Source: CAYUCJ01 sp049282265
Lineage (GTDB): Bacteria > Desulfobacterota > DSM-4660 > Desulfatiglandales > Desulfatiglandaceae
Direction: 5' to 3'
DNA length: 64,000 bases
Assembly (NCBI GenBank): GCA_049282265.1
Contig: JBAPTR010000199.1
Location: forward strand, 62,001 to 126,000
Part shown: positions 8,803 to 18,100 of the stretch, piece by piece
Layout: every line of letters begins with the position of its first letter
Position numbering within the stretch: position 1 is the first letter of the stretch
Position numbers and translations under genes: made by a program
The notes under the pieces: generated by a model
The model's database searches: none
The model's input: only the letters and a program-made list of their open reading frames with translations
What the model was told of the DNA's origin: nothing

Positions 8803-9868
8803 GTTTTTCCTTTTTGCCGGGTTCATAGGCGCATAACGGTTCTTCCCCAAGAAAGTCTCCAGAACTCTCAAAGGCCCTTGCACGGCAGCCACCACAAACC
8901 GTGATGTATTCACATCGACCGCACTTGCCCTGATAACCGGAAAAATCTCTCAGCTTTTGAAAAACACTGGAGTGCTCCCAAACCACTCCAAAATCTTTCT
9001 TACTAACATCCCCACAGTCAAGCTCCAGATACCCGCAGGGCTGGACTGCCCCTTTATAAGAGATGAAGCAGAAGGCGGTGCCTCCAAGACATCCGCGGGT
9101 GACGGCGTCCAGGCCATACGTTTCAAACGTAACTTTTTCGCCGCTTGCATGGGCTTCCTGTCGCAATATTCGGTAGTAATGGGGGGCACATGTGGCCTTG
9201 AGATGAAGAGGCACCTTATCCCGCATCTTGTAAAACCAGCGCAAGAGTTCCTCATATTCCCGTGCCGTTATCTCCTGGTTCACCATGTCTCTGGCACGAC
9301 CCGTAGGGACGAGAAGAAAAATATGGTGGGCCACCGCACCAAGTTCTACCGCCAATTTTAGGAGTTCTTCTGCAAGATGTACGTTGTGCCGGGTTATGGT
9401 GGTATTGATCTGGAACGGAATCTCCCGTGCTTTCAGGAGTTCAATGCCCGCGAGGGCGGCATCAAAGGCGCCCGGCACCATCCTGAAGGCATCGTGTTCT
9501 TCGGCTGTCGAGCCGTCCAGAGAAATGCTCACGCGCTTGATGCCTGATTCCATCATCTTTTCTGTTATTTCCGGGGTCAGAAAAGTCCCGTTTGTGGCCA
9601 TGACCATCCGAAGTCCAAGCTGCGTGCCCCTTTCGGCGATCTCAAACACGTCTTCTCTCAACAGGGGCTCCCCTCCCGTAAGTATAACGATGGGCTTGCC
9701 GATCCGGCTGATCTCTTCCAGGATGCCCATGCATCTCGATGTGGAAAGCTCCCCCGGATAAGGCCCCTTCTCAGCAGCCGCCCTGCAATGCACGCAGTTC
9801 AGATTGCAGCGCCGGGTAACCTCCCATGCCACGAGCCTTAATTGATTTTTTCCATCACCGTGTTTCAT
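8786..9868 (-). CDS. ahbD: Radical SAM heme b synthase AhbD
   Basis: A 360-residue radical SAM protein converting iron-coproporphyrin III to heme b in the siroheme-dependent pathway. The SAM cluster motif is Cys21-x3-Cys25-x2-Cys28 (CNLNCVHC). A Cys-rich C-terminus (CGRCEYITVCGGCRAR, then EEPLC) should bind a second FeS cluster. The ARAFESSGDFLGEEPLC region and the neighbouring ahbC separate it from AhbC. The start is uncertain: ATG at 9868 overlaps the hemB stop by 14 bp; an ATG at 9898 would add ten residues. Neither has a strong ribosome site, suggesting coupling to hemB. Confidence 0.88.
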   Translation of the reverse strand: MKHGDGKNQLRLVAWEVTRRCNLNCVHCRAAAEKGPYPGELSTSRCMGILEEISRIGKPIVILTGGEPLLREDVFEIAERGTQLGLRMVMATNGTFLTPEITEKMMESGIKRVSISLDGSTAEEHDAFRMVPGAFDAALAGIELLKAREIPFQINTTITRHNVHLAEELLKLAVELGAVAHHIFLLVPTGRARDMVNQEITAREYEELLRWFYKMRDKVPLHLKATCAPHYYRILRQEAHASGEKVTFETYGLDAVTRGCLGGTAFCFISYKGAVQPCGYLELDCGDVSKKDFGVVWEHSSVFQKLRDFSGYQGKCGRCEYITVCGGCRARAFESSGDFLGEEPLCAYEPGKKEKHGQIG

Positions 9869-10829
9869 TGTAAAGCACTTGAGCGGCCTCTTTGGCAAAA
9901 TACGTCAATATCAGATCGGCACCTGCACGTTTGATGGACATCAGCATTTCCATCATTGCCCGTTCTCCATCAATCCAGCCCTGCATCTCGGCAGCCTTGA
10001 CCATGGCGAATTCCCCGCTGACATTGTAGGCTGCCAGAGGAAGGAGACAGGTTTCCCTGACCCTGGAAATGATATCCAGATAGGAAAGGGCCGGTTTGAC
10101 CATGATCATATCAGCCCCCTCCCCCACATCCAGATCAGCTTCCTTCAGGGCCTCAACGGCGTTGGCAGGATCCATCTGATAGCTGCGACGGTCTCCGAAT
10201 TGGGGAGTTGAATCCGCAGCTTCCCGGAAGGGTCCATAAAAGGCGGAGGCATATTTGACGGCATAAGACAGGATTCCCACCTGTTGATAATCTTCTTCGT
10301 CCATTGCCTTTCTTATGGCTGCGACACGACCATCCATCATGTCAGATGGTGCTACCATGTCCGCTCCGGCCTTCGCATGTGAGAGGGCCTGGCGGGCAAG
10401 CAGTTCCAAGGTGGCATCATTGTCCACGTCGCCATTACGGATCACGCCACAATGCCCGTGGTCCGTATATTCGCAAAAACACACATCAGTGATCACCACC
10501 ATATCCGGAACTGCTGCCTTGACAGCAGCAACCCCCTGCTGCACGATGCCATCATCGGCCCAGGAACGGCTCCCTGTGGAATCCTTTTTATCCGGCAGTC
10601 CAAACAAAATGACCGACGGGATACCAAGGTTCCACAGCTCTTTCGCCTCATCAACCAGAGTGTCCACTGAAAAGTGGTACTGGCCCGGCATGGAAGCAAT
10701 TGGATCCCTCTTGGATCGTCCGGGTTTCACAAACAGGGGGGCAATAAAGTCTTTTACAGAAAGGTGGGTCTCTCTCACCATGTCTCGAATGGCAGGCGTT
10801 CTCCTGAGTCTGCGCGGTCGAATAAGCAT
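9855..10829 (-). CDS. hemB: Porphobilinogen synthase (delta-aminolevulinate dehydratase)
   Basis: Condenses two 5-aminolevulinates to porphobilinogen. Schiff-base lysines are Lys192 (YAVKYASAFYGPF) and Lys245 (MVKPALSYLD). The Cys117/Cys119/Cys127 set (DVCFCEYTDHGHCG) marks a zinc-dependent form. The ATG at 10829, preceded by AAGGAGAG, gives 324 residues, normal for the family; an upstream ATG at 10898 would add a 23-residue tail lacking homology. It sits between ahbC and ahbD, placing an early tetrapyrrole step with the terminal heme steps. Confidence 0.95.
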   Translation of the reverse strand: MLIRPRRLRRTPAIRDMVRETHLSVKDFIAPLFVKPGRSKRDPIASMPGQYHFSVDTLVDEAKELWNLGIPSVILFGLPDKKDSTGSRSWADDGIVQQGVAAVKAAVPDMVVITDVCFCEYTDHGHCGVIRNGDVDNDATLELLARQALSHAKAGADMVAPSDMMDGRVAAIRKAMDEEDYQQVGILSYAVKYASAFYGPFREAADSTPQFGDRRSYQMDPANAVEALKEADLDVGEGADMIMVKPALSYLDIISRVRETCLLPLAAYNVSGEFAMVKAAEMQGWIDGERAMMEMLMSIKRAGADLILTYFAKEAAQVLYNETR

Positions 10830-10850
10830 TGTTCTCTCCTTGACACTTCC

Positions 10851-10880
10851 AAGGAACTCATAGTAGTAATTAAGTTCCTT
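10851..10880 (-). promoter_or_regulatory. Inverted repeat in the hemB leader
   Basis: A perfect 8-bp inverted repeat, AAGGAACT/AGTTCCTT, with a 14-bp loop, ends 22 bp upstream of the hemB start. It could be an RNA hairpin near the ribosome site or an operator; no T-run follows it. Confidence 0.3.
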
Positions 10881-10881
10881 T

Positions 10882-11196
10882 CTCATAGGATGCAGCAATG
10901 TGGCATAAACCAGCTTCCAACGAAGTTACCTTGTCCTACGAACCTATGGAAACGGATCTGAGAATCTTTTTCATGTGCTTTCTCATAATGCACTTGCAAC
11001 TCACTTCTGCATGGACGGCTATTTGGGGATCACTCCTATCAAACTCTACGCGCTTCTGTGACGTACCGCTGAACCCCAAATCGGCGTCCATCCCCTCCGG
11101 AGTGTTTAGAAAGCATTTGAAAAAGATTGTCAGATTCGTTTCCTCTTCGTTGCTCATAGGCTGCCGCTTGCGGCATAAACCAGCTTTCAACGAAGT
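10882..11196 (+). repeat. Dispersed palindromic repeat, copy B, with 44-bp flanking direct repeats
   Basis: Inner arms ATGGACGGCTATTTGGGG (11011-11028) and the matching AACCCCAAATCGGCGTCCAT (11072-11091). The copy is bounded by two direct repeats of about 44 bp (10882-10926 and 11153-11196), each containing GGCATAAACCAGCTT and CAACGAAGT. It lies between hemB and ahbC, which are transcribed in the same direction, and is followed by the accessory module. Confidence 0.85.
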
Positions 11197-11331
11197 CATC
11201 ATCGTGCCCATGGACGGGCACGCAAATCAATGGGGTGCATGGCAAGCCGTTGATTTGTAAGGAGATCGAAAATCACACTTTTCGATCTCCGTGAGTAAAA
11301 AGTCCTGAGGACCGGACTTTTTACGGTTCCA
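11197..11331 (+). repeat. Accessory repeat module with two hairpins (first copy)
   Basis: About 135 bp attached to copy B. It ends with a perfect 12-bp hairpin, GGAGATCGAAAA/TTTTCGATCTCC, and an 11-bp hairpin, GTAAAAAGTCC/GGACTTTTTAC. The same module occurs, inverted, at 19391-19525. A fragment of its start is seen at 4030-4054. There is no T-run, so a terminator role is unlikely. Confidence 0.8.
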
Positions 11332-11352
11332 TCAATCTTGAGGTGGCGGCGT

Positions 11353-12543
11353 TTACGCAATTTCACGCGAAATTTCATCGTCGGTGAGGTAGCAGGCGGG
11401 ATCCGGGGCCCAGAGGTCCCCGGTGGCCGCCTCGGCGCGCACCCGAAAATTGCCGCCGCATATGTCAAGCCAGCGGCAACGCGCACATCTTCCTTTGACA
11501 TATTTCTTCTTATCCTTCAGCCTAGCCATGAGCGGATTGGAGAGGTCCGTCCATATCTCACTGAATGGTCTCTGAAGGATATTTCCAAAAGAATAGTGTC
11601 TCCAAAACTGGTCCGCATGCACAGAGCCGTCCCAGCTTATGCAACCGAAACCCCTGCCGGAATTGTTACCCTCGTTCATCTGAAGAAGCTGCAGGACCTC
11701 TGATGCCCGGGGATGTTGTTCCCTCAACATGCGCAGATACACGTAGGCTCCGTCGGCATGGTTGTCAACCGTCAGGATCTCCTTGTCGATGCCGCGGGCA
11801 TGTAATTCCTGTGTTCTGTCAATAATCAGGTCAACGGCCCTGCACGACTCATCATGATCCAGATCCTGTTCCACAAGCGCCGATCCGCGTCCCGCGTAGA
11901 CCAGGTGATAGAAACAGGCCCGTGGAATATCATGGGCCTCCAGGAGATCGAATATTCTCGGGATTTCCTGTTTATTCATGCGGTTTATGGTAAATCGAAG
12001 ACCGACCTTGAGCCCCACCTCCTGGCAATTCCTGATCCCCTCCATTGCCATTTCAAAGGCCCCTCTTTTCCCACGAAACCGGTCATTCACTTCTTCCATT
12101 CCATCCAGGCTCACGCCCACATAGGAAAGGCCGATGTCTTTCAATTCCCGGGCCTTGTCCCGGTCTATAAGGGTTCCGTTGGTTGAGATAACCGCCCGCA
12201 TTCCCTTTTTGACCGCGTACCTTGCCAGCTGGATCAGGTCCGGTCTGACAAGGGGCTCTCCCCCTGAAAACAGGACGACAGGAACCCCGAAGGCTGCCAG
12301 GTCATCAAGCAGGGCCAACCCCTGTTCGTGGCTCAATTCCTGTTCGCTGCTCTTTTCAACGGCCCGGGCATAGCAGTGGACACAATGCAGATTGCAGGCC
12401 CGAGTCACGTTCCAGACCACCACGGGTTTCTTGTCTTTTGAGAATTGGAGCAGATGGGAGGGTAATTCACTGGAACGTCTTCCGTAGCGAAGGGCATCCG
12501 ACGGTTCCACGGTCCCGCAATAGAGCTTTGATATTCCGATCAT
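11353..12543 (-). CDS. ahbC: Radical SAM 12,18-didecarboxysiroheme deacetylase AhbC
   Basis: A 396-residue radical SAM enzyme that removes two acetate side chains to form iron-coproporphyrin III, upstream of AhbD. It opens with the family-typical MIGISKLYCGTVEPSDALRY, has the SAM cluster Cys50-x3-Cys54-x2-Cys57 (CNLHCVHC) and further C-terminal cysteines (CARCRWLDICGG). It is the first heme gene in transcription order. The weak ribosome site is GAAAGAG. PqqE- or SPASM-peptide-type enzymes share the fold, but the N-terminus and gene context favour AhbC. Confidence 0.9.
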   Translation of the reverse strand: MIGISKLYCGTVEPSDALRYGRRSSELPSHLLQFSKDKKPVVVWNVTRACNLHCVHCYARAVEKSSEQELSHEQGLALLDDLAAFGVPVVLFSGGEPLVRPDLIQLARYAVKKGMRAVISTNGTLIDRDKARELKDIGLSYVGVSLDGMEEVNDRFRGKRGAFEMAMEGIRNCQEVGLKVGLRFTINRMNKQEIPRIFDLLEAHDIPRACFYHLVYAGRGSALVEQDLDHDESCRAVDLIIDRTQELHARGIDKEILTVDNHADGAYVYLRMLREQHPRASEVLQLLQMNEGNNSGRGFGCISWDGSVHADQFWRHYSFGNILQRPFSEIWTDLSNPLMARLKDKKKYVKGRCARCRWLDICGGNFRVRAEAATGDLWAPDPACYLTDDEISREIA

Positions 12544-12625
12544 CGTTTGAACTCTTTCAAAATGATTACCCGAAGCGAGTCGAATTTAGTAGCAGCGGCC
12601 CGAAACGGGTTTCAACATGAGAATC

Positions 12626-12715
12626 TGATTGTCAGGTTCGGCTCAACCCCAATACCGCCTTCCTTGTTCATAGAATGCCGCTCATGGTATAATCTAGCTT
12701 TTTACACAGTCATCA
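12626..12715 (+). repeat. Partial copy I of the dispersed repeat
   Basis: Only the right tail is recognisable, degenerate: GATTGTCAGGTTCGGCTC, then a TTCATAGAATGCCGCTCATGG stretch and AGCTTTTTACACAGTCATCA. It touches the stop of the ClpX-like gene and fills the gap between that gene and ahbC. Confidence 0.6.
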
Positions 12716-14533
12716 TTCCTGCACCTTGAAATTGGGTATGGCACCTCCATACTCTTGGCTGTAGGTACGTTTGATCAAACCATTAATAAAGGTTTCCATG
12801 TCGGTTACGGCGGTACCGTCTATGGAAAAATGCTCAATCCCTGAACGATCACGCACCAATTTGAGGCCATATTCCAGTTTTTTTGCCAGCCGGTATGCCA
12901 AAGCTCCCGCTTCCTCATTATTTTCGACGGCCTGTTGAATAATCTCATCAATGGCACTGTCTTCGAAAGACATACTGATCTCCAGGTTTTCCGGCAGTGA
13001 AGCCTCCGCAATTTTTACCTGTTGATACAACTCTTTGAAGTTTTCAAAAATCGCATCGAGATCAGAAGTGTTCTCCAGATACATCTCGGCAATAAGTAAC
13101 ATACGCCTGTCATATATTTCAAGACCGGAAACTCTGTGAAAATCCTCCGCCCTCTCAAGGATAAATACCTTGATATTTTCAAGTTCTCTCGATTTCGCCT
13201 CTTCAAACCTGGAAACTCTCATGGGATCATCAGGGTTCGCCAGGAGGTTATTAAGTTCAACCTTAGGTGATTTGACCACTTCCGGTGTGACCAGAAAGGT
13301 CTTAATATCCGTCGATGGAAGGGCCTTTTCAAAGGGAATGAGTACGCGCTCGATGGCGCTCACGAGCCCGCGGGCACCCGTCTTTTCCAAAGCAGCCATG
13401 GCGGCTATCTCGTCTAACGCTTTCTCTTCAAACTGAATGTCAATGCCGTAGGCCCTGAAATCTCGTCTCTTGCTGATAATGACCGGATTATTTGGATTCT
13501 TGAGAATCTGAAGCAGGTCTTCTTTTTTCAGTTCATCAAAAACGACAAACACGGGAAGGCGGCCCACGAATTCGGATTCAAATCCGAAGGCAACCAGATC
13601 CTGCGCCTTCACTTCCTTGAGAATTTCCCAGGGCACTTCAGTTGAACGCACGTCTGCCTCGAATCCGATTCCCTGTTGTTGCAGCCTTTTTCGCACGATT
13701 TCGGCCAGTTCACCAAAGGCCCCACTGACGATAAAAAGGATGTTTTTTGTATTGACTACGCGTTTTTCTTTTTTTCCCGTTCTCCTGTACTGCTCGATGG
13801 CCTGGATCTGAGAAATGGGATCGTGTGGCACTTTCAGATCTACTTCAGTTTCTTCCATGGGTTTCAGGAGGGCCCTCTGAACCCCTGTTCTCGAGACATC
13901 ATGGCCGATTAAATTTTGTGAAGCGCCAATCTTGTCGATTTCATCGATGTAAATGATGCCGTTCTCTGCCAGACTGATATTATCGTCGGCTTCGTAGACC
14001 AGGTCCCTGACCAAATCCTCCACATCCCCGCCCACATAACCTGTCTCGCTAAATTTTGTGGCATCACCCTTCACAAAAGGGACACCCAGCTTCTGCGCGA
14101 TGAGCTTAATGATATAGGTCTTGCCCACCCCGGTGGGACCAATCATGAGAACATTGTTCTTGATCATGCCAACGCCGCCCTTTCGTTTGCACGATGAGGG
14201 TTTTTCTGCATGTTTGATCCGGTTGAAATGTGTGCAGATCTTTGTGGAAAGCACGGCCTTTGCATCATTCTGTTTGACTACGAAGCCATCAAGGTAGCTT
14301 TCCAATTCTTCTGGAAGCAGATCAAAATCGGAGCATTGGGCTCCATCACTGGTATTTTGACCGTCATCGCTTTCGTCTTCCACGGGACGCGGCACCACGA
14401 AAGGAGAAACCACTTTTACGCGATTCCCGTATTTTTTTGAAAGGTATTCGCTCAGCTCCTTCTCAAGTTCCTTTTGATCAGGAATCTTGTTGTTTTCTCG
14501 CTTTTCTGTAAGGTCTGTTTTCTTGTCTTCCAT
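12713..14533 (-). CDS. ClpX-like AAA+ ATPase without zinc-binding domain
   Basis: A 606-residue protein whose core matches ClpX: Walker A GPTGVGKT (132-139), Walker B IIYIDEID (193-200), and the FVGRLPVF segment. The N-terminal ClpX zinc domain (four Cys) is absent and replaced by a charged, Lys/Glu-rich region. An IGF tripeptide (289-291, QQGIGFEADV) matches the ClpP-docking loop of ClpX, so docking to ClpP is plausible. Beyond the sensor-2 region the protein continues for about 150 residues of unrecognised helical sequence. It is not the ordinary cellular ClpX (about 420 residues, normally next to clpP). SD AAGGAAA, with a good promoter upstream. Confidence 0.85.
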   Translation of the reverse strand: MEDKKTDLTEKRENNKIPDQKELEKELSEYLSKKYGNRVKVVSPFVVPRPVEDESDDGQNTSDGAQCSDFDLLPEELESYLDGFVVKQNDAKAVLSTKICTHFNRIKHAEKPSSCKRKGGVGMIKNNVLMIGPTGVGKTYIIKLIAQKLGVPFVKGDATKFSETGYVGGDVEDLVRDLVYEADDNISLAENGIIYIDEIDKIGASQNLIGHDVSRTGVQRALLKPMEETEVDLKVPHDPISQIQAIEQYRRTGKKEKRVVNTKNILFIVSGAFGELAEIVRKRLQQQGIGFEADVRSTEVPWEILKEVKAQDLVAFGFESEFVGRLPVFVVFDELKKEDLLQILKNPNNPVIISKRRDFRAYGIDIQFEEKALDEIAAMAALEKTGARGLVSAIERVLIPFEKALPSTDIKTFLVTPEVVKSPKVELNNLLANPDDPMRVSRFEEAKSRELENIKVFILERAEDFHRVSGLEIYDRRMLLIAEMYLENTSDLDAIFENFKELYQQVKIAEASLPENLEISMSFEDSAIDEIIQQAVENNEEAGALAYRLAKKLEYGLKLVRDRSGIEHFSIDGTAVTDMETFINGLIKRTYSQEYGGAIPNFKVQE

Positions 14534-14625
14534 GATGATTTCCTTTGAGTGTTGTTGGACGCAAAACCTCAGCGCATATTGTTCGGAAATTGTTCTCAGT
14601 ATAATGCCTGTTTTTACTAGTTTTT

Positions 14626-14654
14626 AATATACGCATTGGTTTCGGGTATTGCAA
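14626..14654 (-). promoter_or_regulatory. Sigma-70-type promoter of the ClpX-like gene
   Basis: On the minus strand TTGCAA (14654-14649), 17 bp, TATATT (14631-14626), about 90 bp upstream of the ATG at 14533. The best-matched promoter seen outside the benzoyl-CoA cluster. Confidence 0.55.
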
Positions 14655-14757
14655 GTCCGATAAAAGAGGATCAAATGCTCGCAAAGATATAACGGATCGA
14701 GGGCGGACTATTCTGTTGACTCATTGACCCGATTCTTTTAGATTTAAGAAAATCAAT

Positions 14758-15050
14758 GATGAAATCGTAAAAAGCTGGTTTATGCCGAAAACGGGAGTCT
14801 ATGGGGAACGAAGTGGAAGCAAACCTGACAATTTATTTCAAATGCTTTCTAAACACTTCGGAGGGGATGGACGCCGATTTGGGGTTCAGCGCGACGTCAT
14901 AGAAGGGCGTAGGGTTTGGGAGGCGTGAACCCCAAATAGCCGTCCATGTAGAAGTGAGGCGCCAAGTGCACCATGAGAAAGCACATGAAAAAGATTCTCA
15001 GATCCGCTTCTTTATACGCGTTTAATAATAAGTGACTTCGTTGGAAGCAG
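14758..15050 (-). repeat. Dispersed palindromic repeat, copy C
   Basis: Full copy in minus orientation. Arms run from 14867 (ATGGACGCCGATTTGGGG) to 14888 and from 14926 to 14947 (CCCCAAATAGCCGTCCAT). It begins with GTAAAAAGCTGGTTTATGCCG and ends GTGACTTCGTTGGAAGCAG. It lies in the 659-bp divergent region between the ClpX-like gene and purL. The remaining 140 bp before purL hold repeated TTGACATTTG motifs that may include the purL promoter. Confidence 0.85.
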
Positions 15051-15192
15051 ACAGGTGAACGCAATATGTTCTGTCATTGAGACATTTGGATTTTACTTGA
15101 CATTTGAGCTTTGACATTTGTCATTTCCAGTTTATCCGGGTTAGGGTTTCATCAACCGAGGAATCTTCTGTAATCAATCAAGAAATATTTGA

Positions 15193-18100
15193 ATGGGGTT
15201 TGTCATGCTTTCAAGACTGGAAATAAGGCTTAAACCGGATCTGAGGGACGCAGAAGGGGAAGGCATCCGTCGAAAAGCAAGGCAGTATTTTGGGTTGGAA
15301 GTGGACGATATCCGGGTTATCCGGGTAATTACTCTGGAAACCTCTCTGAACGAAGACCAGTTGGAAAAAGTCAGGGCGGATATTTTTACAAATCCGGTGG
15401 CCGACACATCCTCTTATGGCCCCCTCGCAGGAGACTTTGATTGGCTCATATGGGTCGGTTTTCGGCCGGGCGTAAGAGATACGGCCGGGAGCACAGCCGT
15501 CGAAGCCATCGAAGATCTTCTGGGACAGAGGTTCGTTCAGAACGAGGCGGTATATACCTCCAGGCTATATGAAATTCGTGGCAACCTCGGGCGTGAACAG
15601 ATGGAAAAGATAGCCAATGAGCTTTTGGCCAATGATATCATCCAGCAATGGAAGGTCTTTTCCGGAAAGGACTGGAATCCTGATGTGGGCATCGGTTACC
15701 CCGTCCCGAAGGTTATCCTGGATCACGATCCCCAAGTGACCACCATATCCATTGATAGTGATCAGACCTTGAAACAGCTTTCTGAAAAGCGCAATCTTGC
15801 ACTGCAGGAAACGGATATCCCGGTTATCAGACACTATTTCCTCAGGGAAGATATCATCGAAGAGAGACGGCGTGTGGGGCTTGATCTTCCCACAGACGTG
15901 GAACTGGAATATATTTCCCAAGCCAGGAGTGATCACTGCAACCACAACACCTTCAAAGGCCTTTTTCATTATCACGATCTGGTTACCGGACATCATGAAA
16001 CGGTGGACAACCTCTTCAAGACCTGCATCGAAAAACCGACCCTTGAGATAAAAGAAAAACGGGATTGGGTCATTTCCGTCCTCTGGGACAACGCCGGTGT
16101 CGCACGATTTGACGATGACCACTATTACGTGATTACAGGCGAAACGCACAACAGTCCTTCCAACATGGAGGCCTACGGCGGCGCCATCACCGGGATTGTC
16201 GGCATCTATCGGGACCCCATGGGAACGGGCAAAGGGGCGAAACTGATACTTGGTTTGTATGGATATTGTGTGGGACCGCGGGATTATGAAGGAGAACTGA
16301 AACCCCATCTCCACCCGAGAAGATTACTGGATGGCATTATCGAAGGCGTCAGGGACGGCGGGAACAAAAGCGGCATACCAACTCCTTACGGCCTCTTGCT
16401 ATTCGATGAAAGCTATCTCGGCAAGTGCCTGGTCTTCGTGACGGCCCTCGGCCTGATGCCGGCGAAAGTTGGAAACCAATCTTCACACGAAAAAGCTGTG
16501 CATCCCGGTGACCTTATCGTCATGTCCGGGGGACAAGTGGGTAAGGACGGCATCCACGGGGTTACGGCCGCATCGGAAACATTCAGCGAACACACCCCCG
16601 CGGGCCACGTCCAGATTGGAGATCCCTACACACAAAAGAAGATGCATGACTTTCTCCTGGAAGCTAGAGATGAGGGTCTTATCGCGTTTATCACCGACAA
16701 TGGCGGGGGTGGACTTTCCTCATCTGTGGGTGAATCCGCCCTATTCAGCAATGGCTGCCGAGTGAACTTGGACAGCGTTCCTTTGAAGTATGAAGGGTTG
16801 GATCAATGGGAAATCTGGATATCCGAGTCCCAGGAAAGGATGACCATAGCCGTCGACCCGGCGAACCTCGACCGATTCATGAAGCTCTCGGAAAAGCACT
16901 CCGTGGATAGCACGGTTATCGGTGAGTACAATGATTCGGGAATCCTTCAATTAAGTTACAAAGGAAAGGTCTGCGCCCACGTTCACATGGACTTGCTGAA
17001 ATCAGATTTTCCCCAGTGGGAGTTTGACGCGGAATGGAACCCACCCGAGACCCGCGGCCTGGCCGAACCGGTAATCAGCGAACCTGAGAGACACGGAGAG
17101 ATTCTGAAGTCCATACTGTGCCGCCCCAACATTTGTGCCAGGGACTGGATTTCAAGGCAGTATGATCACGAAGTTCAAGGGGGTAGCGTGGTCAAGCCGC
17201 TGGTGGGAATCCACCGGGATATACCGAGCGATGCCTGTGTCATTCGGCCGATCCTGGACTCCACCAAAGGGCTTGCCGTTTCCCAGGCCCTCAACCCCTG
17301 TTATTCGAAGATCGATACTTACCCAATGGTTGCGGCAACCATCGATGAAGCAGTGCGAAAAGTTGTGGCCGTGGGAGGCGATCCCGAACAGATGGGCGGC
17401 GTGGACAACTTCTGCTGGCCCACCATCCAATATCACCCTCGTCGAAATCCCGACGGTAAATACAAAGCCGCTCAACTGGTTCGCGCCAATTGGGCACTGA
17501 GGGACTATTGCCTCGCCTATGGGATTCCCCTGCTCTCGGGTAAAGACAGTATGTACATTGATGGAAACCTGGAGGGGCCGTTCGGCGAAAGAAGGAAGAT
17601 TTCCGGCCTGCCGACGCTCCTCTTTACGGTCAGCACGGTTATTGAAGATGTCCGCAAGTGTGTCACCATGGACGTCAAGTTTCCAGGTGACCTCCTCTAT
17701 GTCCTGGGCGAAACCCGCAATGAACTGGGAGGCAGCGAATATTACCAGATGATGCATGCCCTGGGTCTCAATGTTCCAACGGTCGACGCCAAGGCTTTCT
17801 TCCCCCTCTACAGAGCGCTCCACAGGGCTATGCTGGAAGACCTTGTCACATCCAGCCATGCGATTTCCCGAGGTGGTCTCGCCGTTCATCTGGCCCTTAC
17901 CGCCATGGGTGGGGATCTCGGCCTGGACGTTCATTTGGATGCGGTTCCGGGTTCTTCCGGCCTTGAGGCTGCCCAAGTCTTGTATTCGGAATCTTGCGGT
18001 CGTTTCTTAGTGACCGTAGATCCCTCACGGAAAAGCAGATTCGAGGGATATTTTTCCGGGATGAGGTTTAGGGAGATAGGCGTCGTGACTCCTGTGCCCT

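Noticed and set aside
8786..9868. Assigning this radical SAM protein as AhbC or NirJ
   Set aside because: The other radical SAM gene has the distinctive AhbC N-terminus, and the C-terminal pattern here fits AhbD; no denitrification genes are nearby.
10936..11211. Open frames in the repeats encoding a shared peptide around FLNTSEGMDAxLGF
   Set aside because: The peptide recurs in minus- or plus-strand frames of copies A-G only because the DNA arm is conserved. Frames end at different places soon after, and have no ribosome site.
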